Shown: positions 48,401-56,439, numbered from the stretch's first letter. The stretch: 64,000 nt of DNA from Escarpia spicata (GCA_963995525.1 OZ023206.1:66434323-66498322), one strand, 5' to 3'. Translations and numbers: made by a program. Notes: generated from the sequence alone by a model not told the origin.

Positions 48401-49697
48401 ACTGTTTCTGAACGCCGCCTTTCGTCGTCGTCGACGCGACGTGCCATGGAAGATGACATCACAAGAGATCCTGACAGGGGTACGTAATGGCAGGGTTTTC
48501 GGAATGATTCAGTGCGACATTCACGTACCGGAGGAATTGCACGCGCACTTTGCCGAGATGCAGCCCATCTTCAAGAACATTCACATGACCCGCGATGACC
48601 TCGGACCGTATATGCGTCGATACGCCGAAGAACACGATATCATGAAAACCCCGCGTCGCATGCTCATCGGAAGTTATCGTGGAGATAAGATCTTGCTCGC
48701 AACACCTCTCTTGCGATGGTATCTGGAACTCGGACTGGAGGTGACCCACATCTATCAGGTCATCGAGTACACACCGATCGCCTGCTTCCGACGATTCGGT
48801 GAGGCGGTGTCCACTGCGCGTCGCGAAGGAGACGTCCACCCCGACAAGGCCATGATCGCGGACACCAACAAACTGATGGGCAATTCTTCCTATGGGAAAT
48901 TTATCACCAACGTCGATAGGCACCGCGAAGTCAGCTATTGTACAGAGAAGAGGGCATCGATGGTCATCAACAATCGTCGCTTCCGGCAACTCGACGTCGT
49001 GACCAACGATGCGTACGAGATAGAGATGCACAAGCACACCATCAAATACACCCTGCCCACATACGTGGGATTCTTCGTGTTGCAGTGGGCCAAACTGCGC
49101 ATGTTGGAGTTCTACTACGACTTCATGGTCAGGTACGTGGAACGTCCTCTGTTCGAGTACTGCGAAACCGATACGGACAGCGCCTATTTGGCTCTAGCAG
49201 GTGAGTCCGTCGACGACCTCGTGACCCCGACACTACGCGAAGACTACTTTCGTAACCGTTCCGAATGGCTACCGTCCGAATGTTGCGATGATCATCGATT
49301 CGAGTACGTACGCTGTCGACTGGCTGGACGTGTGTGGGACGGTACCGAGACGTGTTGCGAGACGCGCAGGGCGTACGACAAGAGAACACCGGGACTCTTC
49401 AAGGTCGAATGGTCAGGCGACTGTTTCCTGGGTCTGTGCAGCAAGACCTACTATTGTTCGGGTACGGTCGATAAATACAGCACCAAGGGTCTAAACAAGC
49501 GACTCAACACCATCAACAAGCAGGTGTTCCTGGACGTGCTCACCAATCGACGGAGCGGAAGCGGAAACAACCGTGGCTTCCAGGTGAATCACTCGTCTGT
49601 GTTGACGTACATGCAGGAACGCGCAGCCTTGACCTACTTCTATGCCAAGCGCGTGGTCCACGAAGACGGAGTCACAACGGGACCTGTGGATGTGTGA
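45456..49697 (+). CDS. polB: Protein-primed family B DNA polymerase
   Basis: 1,413 aa. In order: C2H2-type finger about 22-42 (CEICAREFTRRDNLLRHIKV then C), a conserved NLCFFRCLALHHG region about 260, a second finger about 377-395 (CRKCGDSLWKDAYQLERH), exonuclease motifs FDFESWFD (about 441), GFNSSRYDLN (about 570) and YNNRDVVPF (about 731), a poly-Glu run at about 606-620, and polymerase motifs YDANALYLWS (A, about 835), LMGNSSYGKF (B, about 1,140) and ETDTDSAYLA (C, about 1,237). It replicates the linear genome from a protein primer at the TIRs. All catalytic motifs look intact. The longest gene of the element; a copy of the conserved 3' motif follows. Confidence 0.97.
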   Translation: MLRHTKTSCGKVPVEKNDIHRCEICAREFTRRDNLLRHIKVCRRREEVMRNKRKSTKRTRREEPPPSDDDNNIDPIQPPLLDNDHLQDVVRNHWSTIRSHVNRGPIQSTFNYRVTTPDTTHLEPSLKIMFRQQKHAFKINLSYGFVLRNKITNRYRYYHSSSNCCGRYLDEPCLITNTEDFDVFLERIRETDVLQWAINQRPNSQWVCERVTNVTFFVNHIVDHPIGCVDITVSRYIKNNFAVISLEREVNNNKKYTDNLCFFRCLALHHGCDPRYLEPTVKVLYEKYEQQDEGGGVSMKEFEGVTMDDLYRIETTFEINVCVYTLIEPTEVEGGKVTAELVRRSLCHYSDTLYINMYETHFSYIQDINMYCHSYRCRKCGDSLWKDAYQLERHERRCKGGVRKIYPRGVYHPTPTVFQRLDDENIHVPDSLRYYPYRATFDFESWFDTSHLPSDSNKVHWVSRHVPLSVSLASNVPGFEEARCLITDGDSNKLVSDMMSMLQSMSNAAYEIMIDDYESVLQELALEIATWDENEAAAVKEDKESKRKPTNPYKTLMGQLYGWLHQLPVIGFNSSRYDLNVIKQFLISYFLSTPKEREEENEEIQEEEEEEEEEEEEENEDPGDFHVIKRGNTFMCLSTDNLKFLDMTHYIAPGFSYDKYLKAYGCEVTKGHFPYEYMDRLERLDDTALPPIEAFFSRLKNEGISDEDYTRCQEAWRDNNMKTLRDFLVWYNNRDVVPFLEAIDKQFAFYQQRGLDMFKQAISIPGLTLSHLFNYVPEKTFFTLFNETNKDVHQLIRDNIVGGPSLIFTRHHEKGVTKIRRKDYGDAARTCQSIVGYDANALYLWSLSQDMPTGWYTRRREEKDFRPEAAQPTGQMASEWLSWESESTGRVIRHQSNGREKRIGKLLVDGWCSETNTAYQFHGCFYHGCPCTGLDVNKVNGKPMAHLLDETRKNTSYLRHFVEVIEMWECEWKVTKRDPCVKLFLNAAFRRRRRDVPWKMTSQEILTGVRNGRVFGMIQCDIHVPEELHAHFAEMQPIFKNIHMTRDDLGPYMRRYAEEHDIMKTPRRMLIGSYRGDKILLATPLLRWYLELGLEVTHIYQVIEYTPIACFRRFGEAVSTARREGDVHPDKAMIADTNKLMGNSSYGKFITNVDRHREVSYCTEKRASMVINNRRFRQLDVVTNDAYEIEMHKHTIKYTLPTYVGFFVLQWAKLRMLEFYYDFMVRYVERPLFEYCETDTDSAYLALAGESVDDLVTPTLREDYFRNRSEWLPSECCDDHRFEYVRCRLAGRVWDGTETCCETRRAYDKRTPGLFKVEWSGDCFLGLCSKTYYCSGTVDKYSTKGLNKRLNTINKQVFLDVLTNRRSGSGNNRGFQVNHSSVLTYMQERAALTYFYAKRVVHEDGVTTGPVDV

Positions 49698-49744
49698 TGG
49701 TGACGATTGCTGTGGTCTACGCCGAAACACTACTGACACAAAGC

Positions 49745-49783
49745 GGAAATGCGCCCCTACGTTAGTTGGGGTTATAGGCACCA
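49745..49783 (+). promoter_or_regulatory. Conserved intergenic motif, copy 2
   Basis: Second copy of GGAAATGCGCCCCTACG-N-TAGTTGGGGT, 48 bp after the polymerase stop. The core differs from copy 1 by one base, while the flanks differ, which points to selection or a recent copy. Confidence 0.6.
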
Positions 49784-49840
49784 CTTTGCTGTCACGTGGT
49801 TAGTAGGCAGACAGTAGACAAAAAAAAGTTACTTAGATAG

Positions 49841-50035
49841 ATGTCACGCAATCCATCGTCACAGAACATCATGTCACGGACGCGAGTGGTCGTAGGAACA
49901 TTGACACTAGGAACGATCGGAGTGCTGCTGCTGTACATCCTATACGAGTTGTTCTACGTTCCCCTTCGCTCTCCATGTGGTGGAGGTATTGTCGTATTAT
50001 CATCTAACGTAACAGAGAACGCAACCGTCTACTAG
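49841..50035 (+). CDS. Small membrane protein
   Basis: 64 aa with one transmembrane segment about residues 15-40 (VVVGTLTLGTIGVLLLYILY) and a tail with two N-x-T glycosylation-type sites (NVT, NAT). Fifteen bases before the ATPase start. Family not recognised; small membrane proteins are common in this position in Polintons. Could be a virion or entry accessory protein; that is inference. Confidence 0.6.
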   Translation: MSRNPSSQNIMSRTRVVVGTLTLGTIGVLLLYILYELFYVPLRSPCGGGIVVLSSNVTENATVY

Positions 50036-50049
50036 ATACTAGAACGATC

Positions 50050-50673
50050 ATGGATACGCGATGGAAACATCCCTTCACCTGTATAATCGCGGGACCAACA
50101 GGATGTGGTAAGAGTACCTTCGTGACGCGTATTCTACGTCACGCTGCAACGATGATAGATCCACCTCCGGAGAAGATCACGTGGTGTTACGGAGAGTGGC
50201 AGAACGCCTACGCATCCATAGATAACGACTTGATACGATTCGAGGAAGGTTTGCCGAAGGGTGATTTCGATGCATCGACGCGAAACTTCGTGGTCATAGA
50301 CGATCTGATGGCGGAAACGGATGAAAGGGTCACGACCTTGTTCACGAAAAAGAGTCATCATCAGAACACCTCCGTTCTCTATCTCGTGCAGAACCTGTTT
50401 CCAAAAAATAAGGAGAGTCGCACGATCAGTCTGAACGCGCAATACATGGTGCTCTTCAAGAATCCACGCGACGCGTCGCAGATAGGTCACTTGGCACGAC
50501 AGATGTATCCGAGACAGCTGAAGTTTGTACAGGAATCGTTCAAAGACGCCACGTCATTACCATACGGTTATCTCCTGATTGATCTGAAACAGGACACACC
50601 TGAAGACATGCGTCTGCGCACGACCATCTTTCCGGACGACGGTGTTCAGTACGTGTACCAACCCAAGCTATAA
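50050..50673 (+). CDS. Genome-packaging ATPase (FtsK/HerA type, A32-like)
   Basis: 207 aa. Walker A GPTGCGKST at residues 15-23, Walker B FVVIDDLM at 80-87, a sensor region HHQNTSVLYLVQNLFP, then ARQMYPRQLKFVQESFKDAT. Typical length and layout for the Polinton ATPase, which pumps DNA into the capsid. All key residues are present. Confidence 0.95.
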   Translation: MDTRWKHPFTCIIAGPTGCGKSTFVTRILRHAATMIDPPPEKITWCYGEWQNAYASIDNDLIRFEEGLPKGDFDASTRNFVVIDDLMAETDERVTTLFTKKSHHQNTSVLYLVQNLFPKNKESRTISLNAQYMVLFKNPRDASQIGHLARQMYPRQLKFVQESFKDATSLPYGYLLIDLKQDTPEDMRLRTTIFPDDGVQYVYQPKL

Positions 50674-50710
50674 GACGACTGCGCATGGACATCGTCTGTT
50701 CAGTTGCAGG

Positions 50711-51136
50711 ATGTCCGAGCTCGTGAAGAGACATATCCTATGCATACAGGCTCTCAACAGATACAAGAGCACGAAATTGAGACGAGCCATCATCAACAAC
50801 GCTGACGCTGATCTCTTGTGTGCATTGGCTGAGTGTGCCTACAACATATTGAAGAAGAACATTCCCTTGACTCCCGTACAGAGACAACGTTTGAATAAAT
50901 ACAAAACAAAACTGCGCGAGTTGTCAGAGAGAGGTCAGACAGCAGATAGGAGACGTCGTATTCTGCTGCAGGACTTGGGACGAAGAAACGTACCGGTCAG
51001 GAGACGTCGTCGACGAGGTAATAATAATAATAACCAGAACGAAGAGAACCAGACCGGTGGTTTCCTGGGTGCTTTGCTAGCACCGTTGGCTACTTCGATC
51101 ATTCTACCCTTGCTCAAAGAGGTGTTACTCAAGTAG
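50711..51136 (+). CDS. Conserved Polinton protein with C-terminal hydrophobic helix
   Basis: 141 aa from MSELVKRH at 50,711. The frame is open further upstream to 50,642, but that part overlaps the ATPase and has no family look. Helical N-terminal half (RRAIINNADADLLCALAECA, PLTPVQRQRLNKYK), then a very basic stretch and GGFLGALLAPLATSIILPLL at the C-terminus. I recognise this plan from many Polintons. Role unproven; the C-terminal hydrophobic helix suggests membrane or capsid-interior activity. Confidence 0.7.
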   Translation: MSELVKRHILCIQALNRYKSTKLRRAIINNADADLLCALAECAYNILKKNIPLTPVQRQRLNKYKTKLRELSERGQTADRRRRILLQDLGRRNVPVRRRRRRGNNNNNQNEENQTGGFLGALLAPLATSIILPLLKEVLLK

Positions 51137-51141
51137 ACGAC

Positions 51142-51930
51142 ATGGAGCACACACGGAAGATGGCCTTGGTAGATCCACGACTTTTGGACAGTCTTCGCGC
51201 GCCACCAACGAATACCCTAGAGCGGAAGGTACACGACCTCGATAACGAGATGAAAGGTATACTCGATAGACAGGATATCAGCGACGGAGACAAGGTCATC
51301 ATGTATAATCAAGTGTTGCAACGCTACAACGCGTTGTCCGATCGTCGCATGCGAGAACCGGTGCGCGTGATGAACGTGGTGGACACGCCACAACCATCAT
51401 TGCCCACTGCTGCGGCGGCGGCGGCGGCAATTGTCCCGGCGCCCCCGCCTGCGGCGGGGGCGGGCGGTATAGAAACGGAAGTCGTCAACAGCGTTCCAAA
51501 GGCCCTTCGAAGCAAAGCTACGCAACTGATGGAACGTCTCAAAGGAGGAGACGTCAAGTGGAACGCACGAGGAGAGATCATGCACAGAGGAGTAGCGGTA
51601 GGCGGAAGTAACGTGGTTGATCTCGTAAACGATGTTCTACGCAAGCGCAAGACCACCGGTAATCCGACGGGATGGCAGGTGTTTGCGCGTCAACTCGGTG
51701 ACGCGAACGTACCCATGGAGTTGGTGGGTAACCAGGACAGGAAAAGACACATTCAGCAGTCGCAAAAGAAGAGTGCGGTAGCGGCAGCGGCCACACGATC
51801 GCTCGGTAGAGCGCGACGAACCCTGCAGTGGACACCCCTCACGCGTCGTAAACGGATGGACTCGACGTCTACCCCTTTCCCTACACCACCGACGGAAGCA
51901 CGTAAGACACAGTATTGGGAGAATCTTTAA
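51142..51930 (+). CDS. Conserved Polinton protein of unknown function
   Basis: 262 aa. Helical N-terminus (KVHDLDNEMKGILDRQDISD), an Ala/Pro-rich linker (residues about 88-108, an Ala run), then a domain with VKWNARGEIMHRGVAVGGSN, VVDLVNDVLRKRK and NPTGWQVFARQLGDANVP, a pattern recurring in Polintons next to the ATPase. The C-terminus is basic. Starts 6 bp after the previous stop. Function unknown. Confidence 0.7.
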   Translation: MEHTRKMALVDPRLLDSLRAPPTNTLERKVHDLDNEMKGILDRQDISDGDKVIMYNQVLQRYNALSDRRMREPVRVMNVVDTPQPSLPTAAAAAAAIVPAPPPAAGAGGIETEVVNSVPKALRSKATQLMERLKGGDVKWNARGEIMHRGVAVGGSNVVDLVNDVLRKRKTTGNPTGWQVFARQLGDANVPMELVGNQDRKRHIQQSQKKSAVAAAATRSLGRARRTLQWTPLTRRKRMDSTSTPFPTPPTEARKTQYWENL

Positions 51931-51942
51931 AGACGACGACGC

Positions 51943-52089
51943 ATGATGACGTGGAGCATTCGTCTGTTTAGCGGTATCGTTTACGCCACGCTTCGCATCG
52001 TGACCGGAATCACCGTCGACTATCTTATACGACTATGGCATCTCAGAGGAAAAAGCTCCAGGAAGTCTACTTCGATCCTACTAAGGTAG
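51943..52089 (+). CDS. Small membrane-type ORF overlapping integrase start
   Basis: 48 aa. ATG ATG start 13 bp after the previous stop; sequence MTWSIRLFSGIVYATLRIVT then GITVDYLIRLW gives an amphipathic or membrane helix, followed by a basic tail. Overlaps the integrase start by 55 nt in another frame. The position in a gap between tightly packed genes supports it, but it may be chance. Confidence 0.45.
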   Translation: MMTWSIRLFSGIVYATLRIVTGITVDYLIRLWHLRGKSSRKSTSILLR

Positions 52090-52763
52090 GGAGTTACGGG
52101 GGTCTCGCGTCTTTGCGACGAGTCGACTTCCGACCTATACAACGTGTACCGAGAAAGATCGTCGAACAATGGCTATCGGAACAGAACGCCTATACTCTAC
52201 ACAAACCGGTCAGAGTTCATTTCAAGAGGCGACGCGTGGTCGTCGGAGGTCGGAATCAACAGTGGCAAGCCGATCTCGTCGACGTGGCCAGTCTGAAAAA
52301 AGAAAACGACGGTACGACCTTCCTACTCACGGTGATCGATGTCTTCTCGAAAGTCGCCCGATGCGTTCCCCTGAAGAACAAGTCTGCGACGTCCGTGTCG
52401 AAGGCGCTGGAAGGACTCTTCACCAACGACGGTGTTCGACCGCTGTTGTTGCAGACCGATAGAGGTCTGGAATTCTTTAACCGTAGCGTTCGAGATGTAT
52501 TGGAAAAGTACGGTATCCAACACTTCTCCACCTACAACGAGGAGACCAAGGCGAGCGTCGTGGAACGCTTCAATCGCACCCTAAAGACGCGGATGTGGCG
52601 ATACCTGACACACAAAGAAACGTGGCGATACATCGATATCCTTCCGGATCTGGTGCGGACGTACAACGACACACCCCACCGTAGCATCGAGATGGCTCCG
52701 TCGCAGGTGGATGACACTAATCAGGAAGGTGTGGCAGACCTTGTACGGTGGTCATCACGGTAA
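52035..52763 (+). CDS. Retroviral-type integrase, catalytic part
   Basis: 242 aa. N-terminal part with GSYGGLASLRR, typical of Polinton integrases, then the rve fold: D80 in WQADLVDV, D142 in LLQTDRGLEF, E177 in SVVERFNRTLK (34 residues between the last two, as in DD35E enzymes). It inserts the linear genome with 6-bp target duplication, matching AGCGAC at the element ends. After VDDTNQE the frame runs into a stop while the C-terminal domain continues in another frame from about 52,725, so the gene is broken by a one-base-type shift. Confidence 0.92.
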   Translation: MASQRKKLQEVYFDPTKVGSYGGLASLRRVDFRPIQRVPRKIVEQWLSEQNAYTLHKPVRVHFKRRRVVVGGRNQQWQADLVDVASLKKENDGTTFLLTVIDVFSKVARCVPLKNKSATSVSKALEGLFTNDGVRPLLLQTDRGLEFFNRSVRDVLEKYGIQHFSTYNEETKASVVERFNRTLKTRMWRYLTHKETWRYIDILPDLVRTYNDTPHRSIEMAPSQVDDTNQEGVADLVRWSSR

Positions 52764-53115
52764 GGGCGTACCCAAGTACCACGTGGGGGATCGCGTACGC
52801 ATCAGCAAGGTCAAGAGACGGTTCGACAAAGGTTACATGGCGAATTGGACAGAGGAAATATTCACGATACGCGAGGTGCATCCATCCGATCCACCCGTCT
52901 ATCGTCTAACGGACGATCTCGGAGAGACACTGGACGGTACCTTCTACGAGCCGGAGTTGCAGAAGGTGACGGTTCCGATCGATAAACTGTACCGCGTGGA
53001 ATCGATAGTGCAGAGACGCAAGGTAGGAAGGCGAAGGGAGGTGTTGGTGAAATGGTTTGGATACCCTTCGAAATTCAACAGTTGGATTGATGCCAAGGGT
53101 CTCGTTGGACTATAA
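52711..53115 (+). pseudogene. Integrase C-terminal domain and chromodomain (frameshifted)
   Basis: The open frame contains PKYHVGDRVRISKVKRRFDK and WTEEIFTIREVHPSDPPVYR (SH3-like integrase C-terminal domain), then YRVESIVQRRKVGRRREVLV and KWFGYPSKFNSWIDAKGLV (chromodomain). It is the direct continuation of the integrase but in a different frame. The Met at its start is inside integrase sequence and is unlikely to be a real start. The chromodomain would steer integration to chromatin marks. Confidence 0.85.
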
Positions 53116-53155
53116 AGACTAGTCACCTGTCCGACGAGATGTCATTCATCCACTC

Positions 53156-53455
53156 ATGACGAACGAGACGACAACAGTTGTCGAAGAAGAAGAAGTAGAA
53201 GAAGTCGACGCACCACCACAAAAAGAGAGGACTCCGTGGCACATCTTCGGTACTGCGTGTCCCAAAGAGGAGATCGTTTTTGTGTGTCAGGTTATCGTCT
53301 TGTACAGTGTCATCTTGGTCAGCATCTATAACCTATCCGTCGGACACGAGAACCCAACTCTGTGGACGGCCCTGTTGAGTAGTTCGTTGGGTTACCTGCT
53401 ACCCAATCCGACGCTGCGACAAGAACAACAACAACAGGATGACCACCAGCAGTGA
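53156..53455 (+). CDS. Polinton membrane protein
   Basis: 99 aa. Acidic N-terminus, then two hydrophobic segments (IVFVCQVIVLYSVILVSIYN and WTALLSSSLGYLLPNPTL). The pattern NLS-G-...-TLWTALLSSSLGYLLPNP recurs in Polintons between integrase and capsid genes. Overlaps the next gene by 17 nt. A 66-bp piece of this gene is duplicated at 41,284-41,349. Role in the virion is unknown. Confidence 0.7.
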   Translation: MTNETTTVVEEEEVEEVDAPPQKERTPWHIFGTACPKEEIVFVCQVIVLYSVILVSIYNLSVGHENPTLWTALLSSSLGYLLPNPTLRQEQQQQDDHQQ

Positions 53456-54245
53456 TTTCTACCTGACGCTACCTAGCAACGCTTCCATGAATACGTATCC
53501 CGACAACACGTTGACCAACTACATCACGACGCTACCGCAACGTATCAACTTGGTGGGGGGTGAGTGGGAGTGTGGTCTGGCGGAGATAATCTATCCTCAT
53601 AGTTGGTACAATGTGAGAGAGAGTGACACGTGGTTCGGTATAGCGCTACGAAATATAGATGACGAGATCGAGATGACTACGATGAAAACCAAGATCGCAG
53701 GCGGATATTATCAGGGACCACAGTATCTCGTCAAAGCAATAAACAAAGCTATAACAAAAGTGCTACCGAATAATGTCGTGCGCCTATACTACAGCTCCAT
53801 CACGCACAAGGTTTTTGTGGTGTTGCTATCGAATGCCATAGTGAGCGGAGAAATATTTAAGAACATTCTAGGATTCCGTCACACCATACTATACGGAGAT
53901 ATGAGGAGGATGAAGACGATGAAGGAAACGGTGATCGATGCCGACTCCGTGGTGGACATGACGCGAGGTTTCGAATCACTCTACATCTACACGGGCGTCA
54001 TCGAACCTCGAATCGTTGGCGACAGCCACGTTCCACTGCTACGTATAGTTCCGGTGAGGGGTAAACAAAGCGACACCGTGTCGATGACCTTCGACAAGAT
54101 CCAGTACCTACCCGTTCTGATCAAAGACTTTGGTACGATAGAGATAGATATAAGAGACGATGCCGGTCGACACGTGCCATTCGAACGTGGAAAACTGACG
54201 ACGACACTTCATTTCCGACGACGACGGACGCCACTGTCTCAGTGA
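53439..54245 (+). CDS. Putative penton-like minor capsid protein
   Basis: 268 aa. Starts FYLTLPSNASMNTYPDNTLT, with NLVGGEWECGLAEIIYPHSW, then beta-rich segments and FKNILGFRHTIL. This is the recurrent Polinton protein placed before the major capsid protein and thought to be the single jelly-roll minor capsid (vertex) protein. I recognise the family by wording, and the assignment to penton is from the literature, not from a fold check. Confidence 0.7.
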   Translation: MTTSSDFYLTLPSNASMNTYPDNTLTNYITTLPQRINLVGGEWECGLAEIIYPHSWYNVRESDTWFGIALRNIDDEIEMTTMKTKIAGGYYQGPQYLVKAINKAITKVLPNNVVRLYYSSITHKVFVVLLSNAIVSGEIFKNILGFRHTILYGDMRRMKTMKETVIDADSVVDMTRGFESLYIYTGVIEPRIVGDSHVPLLRIVPVRGKQSDTVSMTFDKIQYLPVLIKDFGTIEIDIRDDAGRHVPFERGKLTTTLHFRRRRTPLSQ

Positions 54246-54246
54246 G

Positions 54247-54687
54247 ATGAATTACAACGACTACTACGCACGACAAGCGGGAGGTGCGCTTCCCTATTTT
54301 GTAGGTGCCCGCTACCAACGAGGACACGGTCTAGGAAGTCTATTCGGAGGTCTACTACGTACCATCATGCCACTCGTCAAGAGAGGCGCCGTGGCTCTTG
54401 GAAAGAGAGCGGTGTCGACCGGTGCACGTATAGCCGACGACGTCCTGTCGGGGGAGAACATCAAAACGTCTGCCAAACGTCGCGTTACGGCCGCCGGTAG
54501 GGACATGTTGAGTCAAATCATGAGCCCTGCCGGTGTACAAGCACGTAAGTCGAGGAATATAAGACACTCCTTCCCTAGGAATCGAGTCAGTACAGTCAGG
54601 AGACGGACGACTAACAAGACACGCCGCCGCCGCCGCTTACAAAAGACACGCGAAGCCGACATATTCGACGATGGCGTTCGTTCATAA
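54247..54687 (+). CDS. Basic virion core protein (adenovirus pX/pVI-like)
   Basis: 146 aa. Gly-rich start YARQAGGALPYFVGARYQRG, then HGLGSLFGGLLRTIMPLVKR, an amphipathic helix, KRAVSTGARIADDVLSGENI, and an Arg-rich tail (RRRTTNKTRRRRRLQK). This layout is common in adintoviruses, where it is compared with adenovirus core/pVI proteins: possible membrane-active helix and DNA condensation. Begins directly after the previous stop and overlaps the capsid gene by 17 nt. Confidence 0.7.
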   Translation: MNYNDYYARQAGGALPYFVGARYQRGHGLGSLFGGLLRTIMPLVKRGAVALGKRAVSTGARIADDVLSGENIKTSAKRRVTAAGRDMLSQIMSPAGVQARKSRNIRHSFPRNRVSTVRRRTTNKTRRRRRLQKTREADIFDDGVRS

Positions 54688-55987
54688 ACAATCGTGTGAG
54701 GGACTCAAGAGCGAACTAGATATCTTCACCGTGCCTCCGACTCAGACCAGTATCATCGACAGTCATGAGGTGCAACATCAACCCATGTCGTCACTCGAGT
54801 CGGGTGGACCGATAGAATTCGTGATACCCGGTTCCGGAGACGATTACATGGATCTCGCCAGCACGAGGCTACACGTTCAAGCGAAAATAACCAATGCCGA
54901 CGGAAGCGACCTCGCTGCCGACGCTCCCGTCGGTCCAGTGAATAACTGGCTCCATTCCCTTTTCAGTCAGGTCGACGTCTATCTGAACGGAACACTCGTC
55001 ACCCAGTCGAGCAACACGTACCCGTACCGCGCCTACATAGAGACGCTGCTGAGTTACGGGACCGACGCCAAGGAGACGCAACTGACGAGTCAGCTGTGGT
55101 ACAAGGATACGAGTGATTGTATGGAATCCGTCGAAATAGTCGACGGAATTGCAGCCAACAAGGGGTTCATGACCAGACGCAACTTTACGACTACGAGTCA
55201 CGTGGTCGATATGATTGGTCGTCTCCACGTGGACCTCTTCCTCCAAGATAAATTCCTCATCAACAACGTAGAGGTCAAGATACGTCTGGTACGCAGCAAG
55301 GACACCTTCGCACTCATGGCTGATGGAGACGACGCCGGCTACACGATAAAGATCATCAATGCCACGCTGTTCGTCAAGAAGACCACGCTCAATCCTGCTG
55401 TGCATATAGCTCACATCAGGACCCTCGAAAAAACCACAGCCAAGTACCCAATACGACCCGTCAACTGCAAAGTCTACTCCATTCCCACAGGCACCCGCTC
55501 GCACACGCACGAGAATCTCTTTCTTGGTACTCTTCCAAAACGTCTCGTGCTGTGCTGCATCGACAACGACTCCTTCAACGGAAGTTACACTAAAAACCCG
55601 TTCAACGCAAAAAACAACAAAATCAACTTCCTGGCCGTGTACGTGGACGGACGACAGATACCCTCCAAACCTTTCCAGCCCAAATTCGACACCGACCTCT
55701 TCGTCAGGTCCTATCACAACATGTTCACCTCGACAGGTAAGCTGTGGCAGGACGAAGGAAACGATTTGACACGCAACGACTTCCGCCACGGCTACACCTT
55801 CTTCGGCTTGGATCTCACTCCTGACGCGTGCGACGACTGCTCCTTCCATCTGGTACAAAAGGGCAACCTGCGCATGGAGATTCATTTCTCCGAAGCACTG
55901 ACCACCACTGTGAACGTCATCGTCTACGCCGAGTTCGAGGCTGTCCTGGAGATCGACAAGAATCGTAACATCATCCTCGATCATTGA
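54671..55987 (+). CDS. Major capsid protein (double jelly-roll)
   Basis: 438 aa. Contains KSELDIFTVPPTQTSI, GPIEFVIPGSGDDYMDL, NNWLHSLFSQVDVYLNGTLV and, near the end, FHLVQKGNLRMEIHFSEALT. It has the wording of the Polinton protein family that includes nematode F54H12.2, established as the double jelly-roll hexon-like capsid protein. The stop overlaps the protease start (ATGA). The full length looks intact. Confidence 0.93.
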   Translation: MAFVHKQSCEGLKSELDIFTVPPTQTSIIDSHEVQHQPMSSLESGGPIEFVIPGSGDDYMDLASTRLHVQAKITNADGSDLAADAPVGPVNNWLHSLFSQVDVYLNGTLVTQSSNTYPYRAYIETLLSYGTDAKETQLTSQLWYKDTSDCMESVEIVDGIAANKGFMTRRNFTTTSHVVDMIGRLHVDLFLQDKFLINNVEVKIRLVRSKDTFALMADGDDAGYTIKIINATLFVKKTTLNPAVHIAHIRTLEKTTAKYPIRPVNCKVYSIPTGTRSHTHENLFLGTLPKRLVLCCIDNDSFNGSYTKNPFNAKNNKINFLAVYVDGRQIPSKPFQPKFDTDLFVRSYHNMFTSTGKLWQDEGNDLTRNDFRHGYTFFGLDLTPDACDDCSFHLVQKGNLRMEIHFSEALTTTVNVIVYAEFEAVLEIDKNRNIILDH

Positions 55988-56439
55988 TGGAAACCCTGCA
56001 CATCACCCGTCTACTCTTCCGGGATACGTACGCCAAGGACATCGTTCGTAGGGTCGTACCCAAAGACGTACTCCTCACCGAAACGATAGACACTTACCCG
56101 GTTGCCTTCGTCTGCAACACGCACAACAGAACGAAACCGGGAGAACATTGGATAGCACTGTACGTGGACGATAATAGGCAAGGTGAATACTTCTGCTCGT
56201 ACGGCTTGCCGCCACAACACGTCGAATTCCGACGATTCATGAATAAACATTGCGTACAATGGACTCATAATTCAAAGAGACTTCAGAGTCTCGTATCTAA
56301 TGTTTGCGGACAATACTGTGTTGCTTATCTCATGTTTCGTTGTCGTGGACTTCCTATGAAGGAATTCGTGAAAGGTTTCGGCACTGATCTGGTAGCAAAC
56401 GATTGTCGTGTGTTCGACTGGCTTAAACTATTGAACTAA
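55984..56439 (+). CDS. Adenain-like maturation cysteine protease
   Basis: 151 aa. H54 in GEHWIALYVDD, Q100 and C107 in LQSLVSNVCGQYC are the catalytic His, oxyanion Gln and nucleophile Cys of the adenovirus protease/Ulp1 group. At the acidic position, where related proteases read YFDSYG or LEPFG, this one reads YFCSYG (C70); E67 is close by. Shorter than adenain (about 200 aa), as usual in Polintons. It would cleave capsid and core precursors. The last gene of the late cluster. Confidence 0.9.
   Translation: MMETLHITRLLFRDTYAKDIVRRVVPKDVLLTETIDTYPVAFVCNTHNRTKPGEHWIALYVDDNRQGEYFCSYGLPPQHVEFRRFMNKHCVQWTHNSKRLQSLVSNVCGQYCVAYLMFRCRGLPMKEFVKGFGTDLVANDCRVFDWLKLLN

Noticed and set aside
48459..49037. 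192-aa minus-strand frame
   Set aside because: Antisense to the polymerase catalytic region; no domain.
54869..55984. 371-aa minus-strand frame
   Set aside because: Antisense shadow of the major capsid gene; no start context or motif.
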